Shown: positions 26,001 through 37,399 of the stretch, in pieces
Layout: every line of letters begins with the position of its first letter
Numbering within the stretch: position 1 is the first letter of the stretch
Source: Hyaloscypha bicolor E
Taxonomy: Eukaryota > Ascomycota > Leotiomycetes > Helotiales > Hyaloscyphaceae
Length of the DNA stretch: 64,000 bases
NCBI RefSeq assembly: GCF_002865645.1
Contig: NW_020194589.1
Coordinates: 1,534,812-1,598,811, forward strand
Reading direction: 5' to 3'
Position numbers and translations under genes: made by a program
The notes under the pieces: model-generated
Database searches by the model: none
Seen by the model: only the letters and a program-made list of their open reading frames with translations
What the model was told of the DNA's origin: nothing

Positions 26001-28952
26001 AAATATAGCTTTTAATTCTTTTTTATTATATATTTCTTAAAAAGAGAAATATAAAAAATTAAATATAAATAATTATATATATTTAGTAATTCTAATTTAT
26101 ATATTAAATTACTAATATATTTAAAGATTTTAAATAAATTTATAAATTTTAGTTTAAGCTTTCTTGCCTTAAATTTAATATTTCTTATTAATAGTATTAT
26201 TTAGGCTTTTTAAAAATAATATTTAGCTAACTAGTATTTATTATAATAGGTTTCCCGATTGTTTTATATATAATATTATAAGTTTTTAAGCTTTTTCTAC
26301 TTTATTTTAAGGGTTTCTAGCCTTTTATATATAATTAGTACTTTTTTATAATTCTGTTTTTAGAATTTTATAAAAGTTAAAAATAGTATTTATAATATAT
26401 ATAGAAAGATATATTCTATAAAACCTAATATTTTAAGTTATTATATATAAATTCCGTAAAAAATAACTTTTTAAACTAGTTATTTTTTTTTAGATATTAT
26501 AATAATATCTCAAATAGTATTTCAGGACCTAGTTTTATTTTTCTATTTAACTATTTATCTAAGAATAATAAACTATATTTAAATACTATTTTTTAATCAG
26601 AAATAATTTTATTAGAAAAGCTAAGAATTAAGAAAATATATTTCTATATAATTTTAGTAAACTCCGAAAAATTAACTATTTTATAATATATAATATATTT
26701 TACTATTTTAGAATACCGGTTAATAATTATAAGAATTATATTAAAATCGGAATCTTTTACTAGATTCTTATATAGTAATAGACCTATAATAAAATTTATA
26801 GAAATCTTATTTTAGAATTTTTTAGGCTATAATAAACTACTAAATAAACTATATAGCAAATGCCTTTTAGCTTTAATTTTCTAGTAAATATTATATTTTT
26901 AATAATATTTATAAATATATTTTTTTATATTTTTCTAATATTAAAACTTTCTAAAAAGCTTAAAAGTTTTCTTTATTTTATAATATTCGACTATTAGGTT
27001 ATTATAATAAAGCTTTATAATTTCTTATTATAAAGCAGAATTATTAAATATAATAATTATTAAATAGTATTTAAATAGGCCCAAATTATTTTTCTTGATT
27101 TTTTTTCCCTTAATATCTTTTTTACTAAGTCTTTATTTCAAGATATTCTATATTAAAAATTATTTCTTTAAGCTATCTAAATAATATCTAAAAGGGATTT
27201 AAATAGAAGAGCTAGTATTATAGCTCTTTTAATAGCTATATATATCTATATATAGGAAATTAGATATTTATAATTATTTAATTTAAAAATTTAAGAAACT
27301 AAAAAGTTTTTAGTTTTATTAAATAATATAATTATAGATATCTTTATTATTTTAGCTATAATAATAGAGCTTTTAAGGCATTTCCCTATATCTTATTTCT
27401 TAATTAAATCTATAGTTAAGAAATTTATAAAATAATTTATTTACTTATTTTATAGTAAATATTTCTCTTTAGCTATTATAAATATAATAAATGTTAAATA
27501 ATATTTATTCTAAAAAAAAAGAACTTTTTAGATATTTATAAAGATTTCTAAATTATAATTATAAAAGCTTCTTTTAGCTTATTCTAAAAGATTAAAAGCT
27601 AAGTTATATTAATAGAATCTTTTTTATAATTAGGCCTTTTACTAGATCTATTTACTAGATTTAAAGCATTTTTATAATAAATAATATTAAAATTATATAT
27701 TATAAGATATATTATCTAATATATTTAATAGCTTTTTAGATACTTTATTTCTATAAAGTACTAAAGATTATTATAGTTTATAATAACCTTAATTATAAAC
27801 TTGAATTCTTTAAGATAATAATACTAATATTTAAAGGCTTTAATAATTATAAATAGCTCTCTATTATAAATATTATAGTTATATTTGGCTTTGGAAAGTT
27901 TTTAGAACTAGAATATTACTAGATACTAGTATTTTTTTAAGCTATTACTAGAATTAATTTATTATAAAATAGTATTAATAATTATAAATTTTAATATATT
28001 AGTTTTAATATAAATATTTTTAAAAGAATTAAAATAGACTAGAATAAATATTATAATAAAAGCTTTTTTTAAAGTTTTATAGCTTTTAGCTACTTTATTT
28101 ATTTATATAAAAGAATCGGATTTCCGGCTCTTTTCTATTTCTTTTAAAAGATCTATTAAGCCTATAGTTATCTAAAAATAATAATAAATAAACTTGTAAT
28201 AGAAATTAGGAAATTCAAGAAATACTTAAATATTATAAAATAATTCTAGTTCTAGCTATTTAATAATATTATAAACCTATTTAGGATTTATATAAATATT
28301 TTCTATTTTAATAAAAAAGCCCAAGAATTTAATTTCCTTAATATTAAACTCGTATTTACTAAGTTTATAAAATAAGTTATTTTTATATAATCTAATAAAT
28401 ATCTAGCAAATATAATTATAATATTTATTTTTATTTCAGAAATAAATAAGAATATTATCTAAATAAATAATTATAAAATAATTCAAGAATTCTATAAATA
28501 TAATATTAATATATATTTGAAATATAGCTAGTATATTAGCTAGCCCAAAAGATATTATAAGATATTTAAAATAGCTATAATAGGTTCTAAAAGCCGTTTT
28601 TTATTTATATTTTTTATAAATTCTTATTTAATAATATATATTTTTAAAATCTAATTTTATAAAGATTTTAGTTTTTTAGAACTAGTTAAAGGTCTTATTA
28701 ATAAAAGAAAACAAATACTAATTCTTAATTATAACTTAATTAAGTCTATAATAATTAATATAAAGATATAATTCTTTATTTTTTTAGAAATAAAAAGAAT
28801 AAGTACTTTTATTAGGCTTTTATTAGACCTTATCTAATATTTATAAAATATATCTTATAAATACAAATATAATACTTCTAGTTAGGTCTCTAATAAATTA
28901 TATAAAGGTCTTTACGGAACTATATTATCTATATTAATAAAGTATTTAATAC

Positions 28953-29201
28953 TATTAGTTTACTAGTAATATATAATACTATTATATAAGTTATAGAATA
29001 CTATTTATATATAGTTAGTAAAATTATTTTTTAGAAATAAGAATTATAGTATTATAGTATTAATATGCGATCCCTAAATCTGCTAAGCCTAAAGAGGTCT
29101 AGTCTACTAGTTGAGTTACTAATAGGATATAAGGTTATATAACTATATCCCGTATTTCATATCCCGTATCCCATATCCCGTTACCTATATTCTATTACCC
29201 A

Positions 29202-29245
<44 letters not shown>

Positions 29246-29284
29246 ACTATATATGTAATTTCTAAAGAAATAGCTATACTAATA
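28953..29284 (-). repeat. 3' LTR of the copia element
   Basis: About 332 bp, colinear with the copy at 35,440-35,750. Differences are mostly transitions. It contains an array of the 7-mer ATCCCGT (29,146-29,246) with more units than the other LTR, which explains most of the length difference. Confidence 0.8.
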
Positions 29285-32200
29285 CTAGAAACTCTTTAAA
29301 AAACGCGAAAAATAGTATCTCTTTCTAATTATATACAAATTCCCAAATACTTTATATATCTATATTACTTCTGAGGGTTTTGGTTATATACTAAAGGCTA
29401 TAGCTTTTTATATATAACTTCTATTCCTATAATATCCTCCTATCTTATATATCTATTTTCTGTTCTATTCGTACTTAACCTATTTCTCTATATCTAATTA
29501 TATGGTATTTATATTAATTAGATATTTAAAGGCATTTATTAGCTTCGATTTTATTATAGAATTAGTAGGATTCGATTTTCCCTTAATTTATTTAACTTCT
29601 ATAATCTCTTATTATTTATATATCTAGTAAAGATATATTATATTAATTATTAGATACTTTTTATAAGTAGTTCCTAATTTAATAAGGCATTTATATAATA
29701 ACTTTGAATCCGTATAGACTACTAGTAATAGTTCTATTTCTAGTATTTTATTAATTATAGATTTAACTAAAGTACCTATATTAAAACCACAAGCTATACT
29801 ATAGAGTTCCGAAACTAGAATACTTCTAGTAATTCTCTTATATTTAGTAGAGAACTAGTAGATAATATTAGTATATCTAGTTCCGTTTACTAGAACTAGA
29901 ATATATCTGATTTAGGAGAAAAGATTTCTATTATTTATAAACGAAGCGTTTATAAAAATAATTAAATATAAGAACTTCTTTATTAGCTTTATAAATCTCA
30001 GTTCTCTGGCGGTATTCTCAATTTGCTATTAAATATATTTATTAAATACTTTTATATTAGTTTCCGAGAATTTAATAGCTTAAATAATAATTAATAAATT
30101 ATATAAAGCTTTTAGTTAATAGACTAATATAATATATACTCTTCTAGTATATTAGGTAATATATTAGTTCTTAATAGAGAGGTCTTAGTAAATAGTACCT
30201 CTACTATTTATAGTAGTAGTATTCTTTATAGAAATAATTCGAAGATTTTTATACTAGTATTTCTATATAAGAATAATTCTAGTAATATTTATATAAATAA
30301 TACCTCTATTAAACTTGAGATTATAATTAGAAATAAGGCATTTGTACTCTTTAGCCAAGAACTTAGCCTTATAAAGCTTTAGTTATTCTGCTTTTATAAA
30401 ATTATTAGTTCTAACAAATAGGGTATTATTAGTTTAAAGGCTAATAATTTCAAAGAATTACTTATTATAAAAGAGGCAAGAATTATAAGTTAACTATTTT
30501 ATAAAAAGCTCATTAATATAATAGGAATAGTAAGTCTTAAACTAGTAATTCCCGGCTTCCGGTATACTATATAGTAGTTTTATAACCTTTAGAACCAAAT
30601 TATTATTCAGATTTAGCTCTCTAGTAAGTTCTCGAGATAAGTTAATATAAAAATTATAGTTAAGCAAGGTTATTAATTAGATATAAGCTTATAAGATATT
30701 ATATAAATATAGTTCTATAGTATCTATTATTATAATAATAATACTAAGGATAATTCTCTGGCTAATATATTAAATAGTAGGCAATTATATTAATATTATA
30801 TATTTCTTACTATTATTATAAGCTTAGATAACTAGTCTCGATTTCTTAAACTTTCTCTTTATATCCTTATTTTTAATCTTATTAATAAACCGGGAATTAA
30901 AGATATATATTTCCTTTAGTATCTGAGATCTGGAAGTAACCTCAAATATATTCTTTTCTAGAAGGCTAGTAACTTTAACTTAACGGGAGTTCTTATATAA
31001 GTTATTATCTTATAGAAATACCGTAATATCCGGGTTCTTATAAGGGCGTCCTCTATTATATTTTAGTAAAATAGCAGGGATAGCAGGAGAAATCATACCT
31101 ATATTACCTTTAGTATTACTATAGAGTTCAGAAACAGGTTTAAATTCAGGGCTATTAGTAATAACCTTAATATTCCCTATATAAAAGGGCTTTATAAAAG
31201 TTATATAAAAGGTAGTATTACCGTATAGTAAAGCTAGTATATAGTTCTCTCCGTTAATAGCTACTAGCTTATATAGTCTATCCTAATTACTAGGTTAACT
31301 AGTATTTCCTTTATATTATATAAGAATATCCGAATTTAAGGGAAGTTTATAAATATTAGTAATACTAGAACTATTTCGGGTATTTAGGGTATTCGTAATC
31401 TGGTATCTAGTTTAAAGCTTCTGAATTTCTACTATTACCTTCTTAAATACTACTAATTACTATAATATAGTTAGTAATAAGGTATTATATTTAATTATTT
31501 AAGGTAAAGTATTATAAATCAAAAAAGTTAGGATAATACTATCGGGTTTAGCAGAATTATTAATGGCCTTAAAAGCTATTTAAAATATAGTATCCTTATT
31601 AATTCTATTAATTTCGGCTATAATAATAAGATAAGTATATTAAATCGGGTTATAGTAGTATTCTATAATTCCGACAGAATTATAAGCTTCTATAGAAATA
31701 ATTTTAACCTTGGTTCCTATAGTATTTATAAGCTAAATAAACTTCTTACTAGTAAACTGCTTTCTGGTATTTACTATAATCTAATTAGGAGGGCCTAAAT
31801 AGGTATTAATCTAATACTACTTTAGGATATCCCAAATATATAATATACTAATATTTTAAAGTCATTAGCCAGCTTAATATCGAGTACCTTTATTAATAAT
31901 ATAGAATATAGGCTTACTAGAAATATAAAAAATATTAATAATAATAAAGTAATTAAAGCTAATATTATCTTTTAGGTTAAACTTAAATTATTCCAGTAAT
32001 TATTCGAATTTCTAGTATTATTTATAGTACTTTATAAAATACTTAAGGGCTTCTATATTAATATTATAGCCTGCTTATTCTAGTATATTTCAGAGCTTAC
32101 TAATAGATAAATAACCAAAACGGTAATATAGATATTATAATTCGATCTCTATAAGAAAGTAGAGGTTATAAATAAAGAATTCGGAAATAAAGCTTTATAG

Positions 32201-33260
32201 AGCAATATTTCAAAATAGGAAAAAGTATTTAAAATGTTATATTATAGATATAAAGTATCTATTAGAAATAATAAGATAATTAGTAAGATTATTAAAGTAG
32301 ATCCCTAGCTTATCTATATTAGCCAAGCTAAATAGGAATAGAGTCTTTATAAATATAATATAGAATTATACTTACTTAATTAGTATTCTTACTATTATAG
32401 ATCTAATAAAGGATATAGATCCGATACTAAACTAGATATTAACTTGACCTTTAGTAGTTTTATTAAGTTTAATACTATTATTAGTCTATTATAAAGCTTG
32501 GAATTAGTTAGAACTAGTAGTTAAGAATCTAGAGGCTCTAATATTAATTATAACTTTATAAAAGCAGTAAATATTATATTTTAATATATTATTAATTATA
32601 AATATCTGAATATTCTTTATCTATTTAGTAGGCTCTAGGATATGGTTTTTGCCTATTATCTAATATATAAGGAAAAGAGAAGTAAGGTTATCTATAAGGG
32701 TATTAGTTATAGGAATAATAGAAATAGAGGCTATAAAAGCAACTAGAAAGCTCTTAATAGAAGTAAAATAAGAATTAGAATAATATTTCTTTCTTTTATT
32801 CGTTTCTGCTAGTAAGGCTTTAAAAGTATTACCTACTAGTTTATTCTTACTATTCTTATTATTTTCTTCTCCTTTAAATTCGGTAATATACTATATATAA
32901 GTACTACTAAAGTATTTATTAAAGTTATAGGTATTTCGGGATCTAAATTAGTAAATATTTCTATTCTTAAATTAAGCCTTCTCGGCCTCTTATTTTTCCG
33001 GTATATATTTCTATAAGCAGTATTCGAGTCTCTTATATATAAAATACGACTTCAGAATATAATTATTATAATTACAGGACTTGAAGTAGTTATTATGGGT
33101 TCTAAAGTTATAGTTAGGTCTGTATTAATAATTTCCGGATAAATAATAGTTTAGAAGATTTTAAAAATAATATTTCTAATTAGTAAAGAGAATCTAGGCA
33201 TTAATCTATTATTTCTTCTTATAAGTAATAATAAATAATTAGAGCTTATTAATAAGCTAG

Positions 33261-33563
33261 TATGGTACGGCAGGCCGTACTCGTCGAAAATCGCATTGTT
33301 TTGGCGGTTTTAAGGTTTAGGTTACATGGCAAAGGCTGCGGCCTTTTATATGTGACTTGCGGAAATTACATAAGAAAGCTGGTTTTTCTGTAGACTTAGA
33401 CAATAATCCTTTATAAGTATTCAATTAATTGAGCTTTTGTATACTATATACTATTTATGCTTTACTATTTACGTTTTTGATTTATTATTTTGCTATTAAG
33501 TCACGTTTTGCGCTCTAGTATACTTTATATGGGTTTTTGTCTTATTATAGTTTCCCTCCTATA
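33261..33563 (-). repeat. 303-bp solo LTR of the gypsy-2 family, largely free of RIP
   Basis: Reverse-complement homologue of the two LTRs at 37,097 and 49,471, with exactly the same length (303 bp). It keeps CpG-rich stretches (for example GGTACGGCAGGCCGTACTCG) that are all A/T in those copies. It is flanked by CTAG on both sides (33,257-33,260 and 33,564-33,567), consistent with a 4-bp target duplication. There is no internal retroelement sequence attached, so it is a solo LTR left after recombination, nested inside the copia element. Confidence 0.8.
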
Positions 33564-34760
33564 CTAGCCGAAATTATTAGAAGAATCCGAAACTATATAT
33601 TAGTATACCGGTAAGTCTTAATAGGAGGTAATAATCTTATTATATAGGAATTTAGTAGTTTATAAGGCAGGAGTAAGGCTATATTATAATTTATATAGAT
33701 TATTAATTAGTATTTGGACAAGCTTAAATATTGTCTTTTCAGGGTCTTTTACTATTATAATTACTAAGATAATAGTATTTCATTTATCTAAATTTTAATA
33801 ATAATAACCAGGGCTTTTAAAAAAACTATAAATATTTATATAGGCTTCTTTATATATATATTAAGAGAGCTAGTTATTATAAAAATAGTCTTATACTAGT
33901 TTCTTTAATCTAATAAGAAAAGCTCTTACTAATATCTCTTCTGGGAGCTCTATATATTAGTAGATATTAAGGAAAATAGCAAGTTTTTAATTAAAACTAT
34001 TATTAGTTCTATTATATTTCTATATTTCGGTATATATCTTTACTATTTCTCTAATTAGCTTTATAGTAAGAGGGCTAGCTAGAGGGCCATTTAGAGGTAG
34101 TAGAGGTAGTAGAAGTAGTAGAAATCCGTTATTACTAGCTTTCTATAGTCTAGTACTAGTAGGAATAATTATAGGTAATAAAGAAATATAAGTAATAATT
34201 AGTTTAGTTTATTAATTTCTTATAATACTATTATTAAGGGATATATATAATAAGGTAATAGAGCCCGTATTAAGGTCTAGTCTAGTAGTAATAATATTAG
34301 CTATAATCCAGGTATATTGCTTTTTTTCCTAAATAGTATTAACTAAGAACTATATAATAGTAAGTCCCTTATTATTTTATTTAATATAAATACTATTATA
34401 TTATAAAATAGCTTATAATTTATATAGTATATATTAATCTAAATAATTAAATACTTTAAGGTTAAAATTGTTAAAATCCTTCTTAAATAATTCCCAGAGA
34501 TAGTTATTAGTTAACTTCTCTATCTTATATTAGAATAGTCTAATATTAAGGTAATCTAGGACTTTCTTATTACTATAGATAATTAGGTTAATACTGTCTT
34601 TCTACTTCTTTATTTATATATATTTATCCTATAGTTCTACTATACCAAATCCCTAGGGCTAAGCCCTTTTTAATATATATAAAATTTATAGTAAGGGAGA
34701 TTTAAAGATAAAGTAGTTTATAGTAAGTTTATAGAAAGGGTTCGGTAATAAAGATATCTA

Positions 34761-34856
34761 GATACCTGGTTTAGATACCAGATATCTAGTTTAGATACTA
34801 GATATCTAGTTTAGATACCAGATACCTAATTTAAATACCAGATATCCTAGATACCT
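34761..34856. repeat. 20-bp minisatellite in the copia leader
   Basis: About five tandem units of GATACCAGATATCTAGTTTA with small variants, each containing the palindrome GATATC. They lie between the copia 5' LTR (35,440) and its gag region. A second local repetition, three copies of GGCTACCGGATAYTTTA at 35,217, 35,308 and 35,380, lies closer to the LTR. Confidence 0.7.
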
Positions 34857-35439
34857 AGGGATATTAAGGGTATTAAGGGTATTAAAATAAATATTTCGCT
34901 CTTAAATATTTCGTCTATAACGAGAAATTTAGAAAGTAAAATATTATAATTCCGGAAGGGTCTAAAGCTTAAAGAACTCGATTTAATAATAAAATCAAAG
35001 TAGTAGTTAAAGAGCTTTAAGGATATATATAGGATATATATTCCGGAGAAAGTATCCCGTAAATACAAATATTATATAAATAAAAAAGATAGTTTCCAAA
35101 AAGGTAGTCTTAGGGCTAAAAGAAGTTAGTTTTAAAGGATAATAGAAGTTAAATAGATAGATAATTAAATAGCTAACTGCTTATTAATTAGTAAGAACTA
35201 GAGTCTTCTCTCTTAGGCTACCGGATATTTTATAGAGTTAATAAGTAATTCCTCCCTTTAATAAAGTAGTTATTAGTTCTTGGTAAAAGCTAGCTATTTT
35301 TTCCCTTAGACTACCAGATACTTTATAGAATTAACAGGTAATTCCCTCCTTTAATATAAACTAGTTTAATTTTTGCTTAGGCTACCGGATACTTTAGCTT
35401 AACTATTCTGTTTCTAATCTATAAGTACTAACTAATTAG

Positions 35440-35750
35440 TATTGGTTTACTAGTAATATATAATACTATTATATAAGTTATAAAATACTATTTATATATA
35501 ATTAGTAAAGTTATTCTTTAGAAATAAGGATTATAATATTATAGTATTAATATATAATCCCTAAATCTACTAAGCCTAAAGGAGTCTAGTCTACTAGTCG
35601 AGTTACTAATAGAATACGAGGTTATATAACTATATCCCGTATCTTATATCCCGTATCCCATATCTTATTACTTATATCCTATTACTTATATCCCGTATCC
35701 CGTATTCCATAACTATATATATAACTCCCAAAGAAATAGCTATACTAATA
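35440..35750 (-). repeat. 5' LTR of the copia element
   Basis: About 311 bp, colinear with 28,953-29,284, with a shorter and more mutated ATCCCGT array. Its outer edge touches the AATAC duplication at 35,751-35,755. Confidence 0.8.
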
Positions 35751-37096
35751 AATACTATTAAAATTAGGAAATTCCGAAGCTTTATTAGAATTAAAAACCT
35801 TTAAGAAATTTTTATATTTATTATTCCGGAAATAAATAAATACTTTTAAAGCCCTTTTTTAAAGAATATTAATTTACTATATTAAAAACTTCTATTTAGT
35901 ATTACTAGAACTATATAGTAAAATAAAGATTTAGTAATTATTACAAATATATAAAGCCTATTATTTAAAATAATTATATTTGCCTTTAGTTAAAAATAAG
36001 ACTTGAAATATTAGTTTAAAATACTAGTTAAGCTTTTTACTAAATTCTTTTAATATTAGAATCTTAATATTATTAGACTATATAAGTATATATATCTATT
36101 TTTTAATATAGTTTATATATTATATAAAAATTATTTTATAAAATTCTATATTAAAAATAAGGCTATAAGAGCTAATATTTTTATATTTATAAAACCGGAG
36201 CTTAAAAGAATATATTTTACTATAATTATCTATAATAAATACTTTAAAATTATAGGCTTAATAGATCTTAAATCTATTTCTATAAAAGATTATAAATTCT
36301 TAATTATATTTAGCTAAAGTAATAAAGCTCTAGCTTTAAGCCTAATTATTATTAAAGATATTATAATCTAATCTAGTATTATTAAGTTTATTATATATTT
36401 CTAAAATATCTATTTCTAACTATATTAATTTTATTTAAATAATTATATAAAGTAATATATCTTTTTTATTATAGCTAAAATTATTAATATTTAAGATTTA
36501 GTTTTTCTTTTTCTCTATTTCTTAAAAGAGGCTTTTCTAAAATATTTCTTTATAATAATAATATTAACTTGCTTTTATAAATATCTTAACTCTTTTATAG
36601 TTTTGGCTTTATTAGGGTTTTACTAAGCCTATTTAGTATATTTAAAATATTTCATATTTTCTAAGAAATATTCTTTCTATTTATAAGTTTAATAAACTAT
36701 ACCTGAAATAGAACTAGTATTTTATTAAGGCCTTAAAGAAGTTAAAATACTATTTAAGGATTTCTTATATAATTTTCGGAACTTTTCTTTTCTTTTTTAA
36801 TAGTTTTATAAATCAGAATTTACTAAATTAGAATTCTTGAAAATAAAGTTACTTTTATTAGATTCTCTTATTTTTACTTTCTTTAATTTAGAATAAGTAA
36901 TATATTCTATTTTTTGAGTTTTCTTAAGCTATTTAGAAATAGATATTACTTTATTTCCTAAAAAAATAAATATAAGTATCTAATAAATCTTATAATTAAA
37001 TAAAGTAATATCGAGAATCCGGACCCGGTCTTTTTTGAAATATAGGTTTTAGTTAATTTTAAAACTAATTATTTAAGTATATAATTTAATAATTAT

Positions 37097-37399
37097 TATA
37101 GAAAAGAAATTATAATAAAACAAAAACTCATATAAAATATACTAGAATATAAAACATAACTTAATAATAAAATAATAAGATTAAAAATATAAATAATAAA
37201 GTATAAATAATATATAATATATAAAAGCTTAATTAATTAAATATTAAAAAGGAATTATTTTCTAGAATTATAAAAAAACTAGTTTTCTTATATAATTTCT
37301 ATAAGTTATATATAAAAGGCTATAGCCTTTATTATATAACTAAAACCTCAAATTATTAAAATAATACGATTTTTAGAAAATATAATTTATTATATTATA
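37097..37399 (-). repeat. 3' LTR of gypsy-2 (RIP-mutated)
   Basis: 303 bp; starts TATAGAAAAGAAATTATAAT against TATAGGAGGGAAACTATAAT in the unmutated solo copy. Every difference in that stretch is G-to-A or C-to-T. Confidence 0.8.

Larger units (their letters stand above)
28953..35750 (-). mobile_element. Ty1/copia LTR retrotransposon inserted in gypsy-1
   Basis: Matching direct LTRs are present (28,953-29,284 and 35,440-35,750), with a 5-bp duplication AATAC immediately outside (28,948-28,952 and 35,751-35,755). LTR ends read TATTRG...CTAATA, consistent with original TGTTGG...CTAACA after RIP. The coding sense is minus. A gag zinc knuckle is at ~32,985-33,051 (CFI-x-KRLE-x-C). The integrase is at 31,583-31,808 (NTYLGPPN, IIVNTRKQFTSKKFI, IGTKVKIISIEAYNSVGI). 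The order gag (right), integrase, then RT toward the left LTR fits copia. In-frame stops are abundant. It is less AT-rich than its gypsy host. Confidence 0.85.
25900..37096 (-). mobile_element. Ty3/gypsy retrotransposon (gypsy-1), RIP-degraded and split by a copia element
   Basis: Minus-strand translation with stops ignored shows the RT core at 28,311-28,651 (KLDFKNIY, TAFRTYYSYFKYLIISFGLA, then YLDN in place of YLDD, and FLGFF). The N-terminal RT segment is at ~28,800-28,850. The integrase core lies at 26,431-26,876 (YSLFSSLL, then SINFIIGLLLYKNLVKDSDF, IIINRYSK, IISD, and TEFIYNNLK). The frame preceding RT continues across the copia insertion: sequence right of 35,751 joins sequence left of 28,952. 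A gag-like region is therefore expected at ~36-37 kb. Without the copia insertion the element would be roughly 4.4 kb between the marked limits, and up to ~7.8 kb if it extends to ~22.5 kb. Its LTRs were not found and both outer limits are approximate. Confidence 0.75.
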
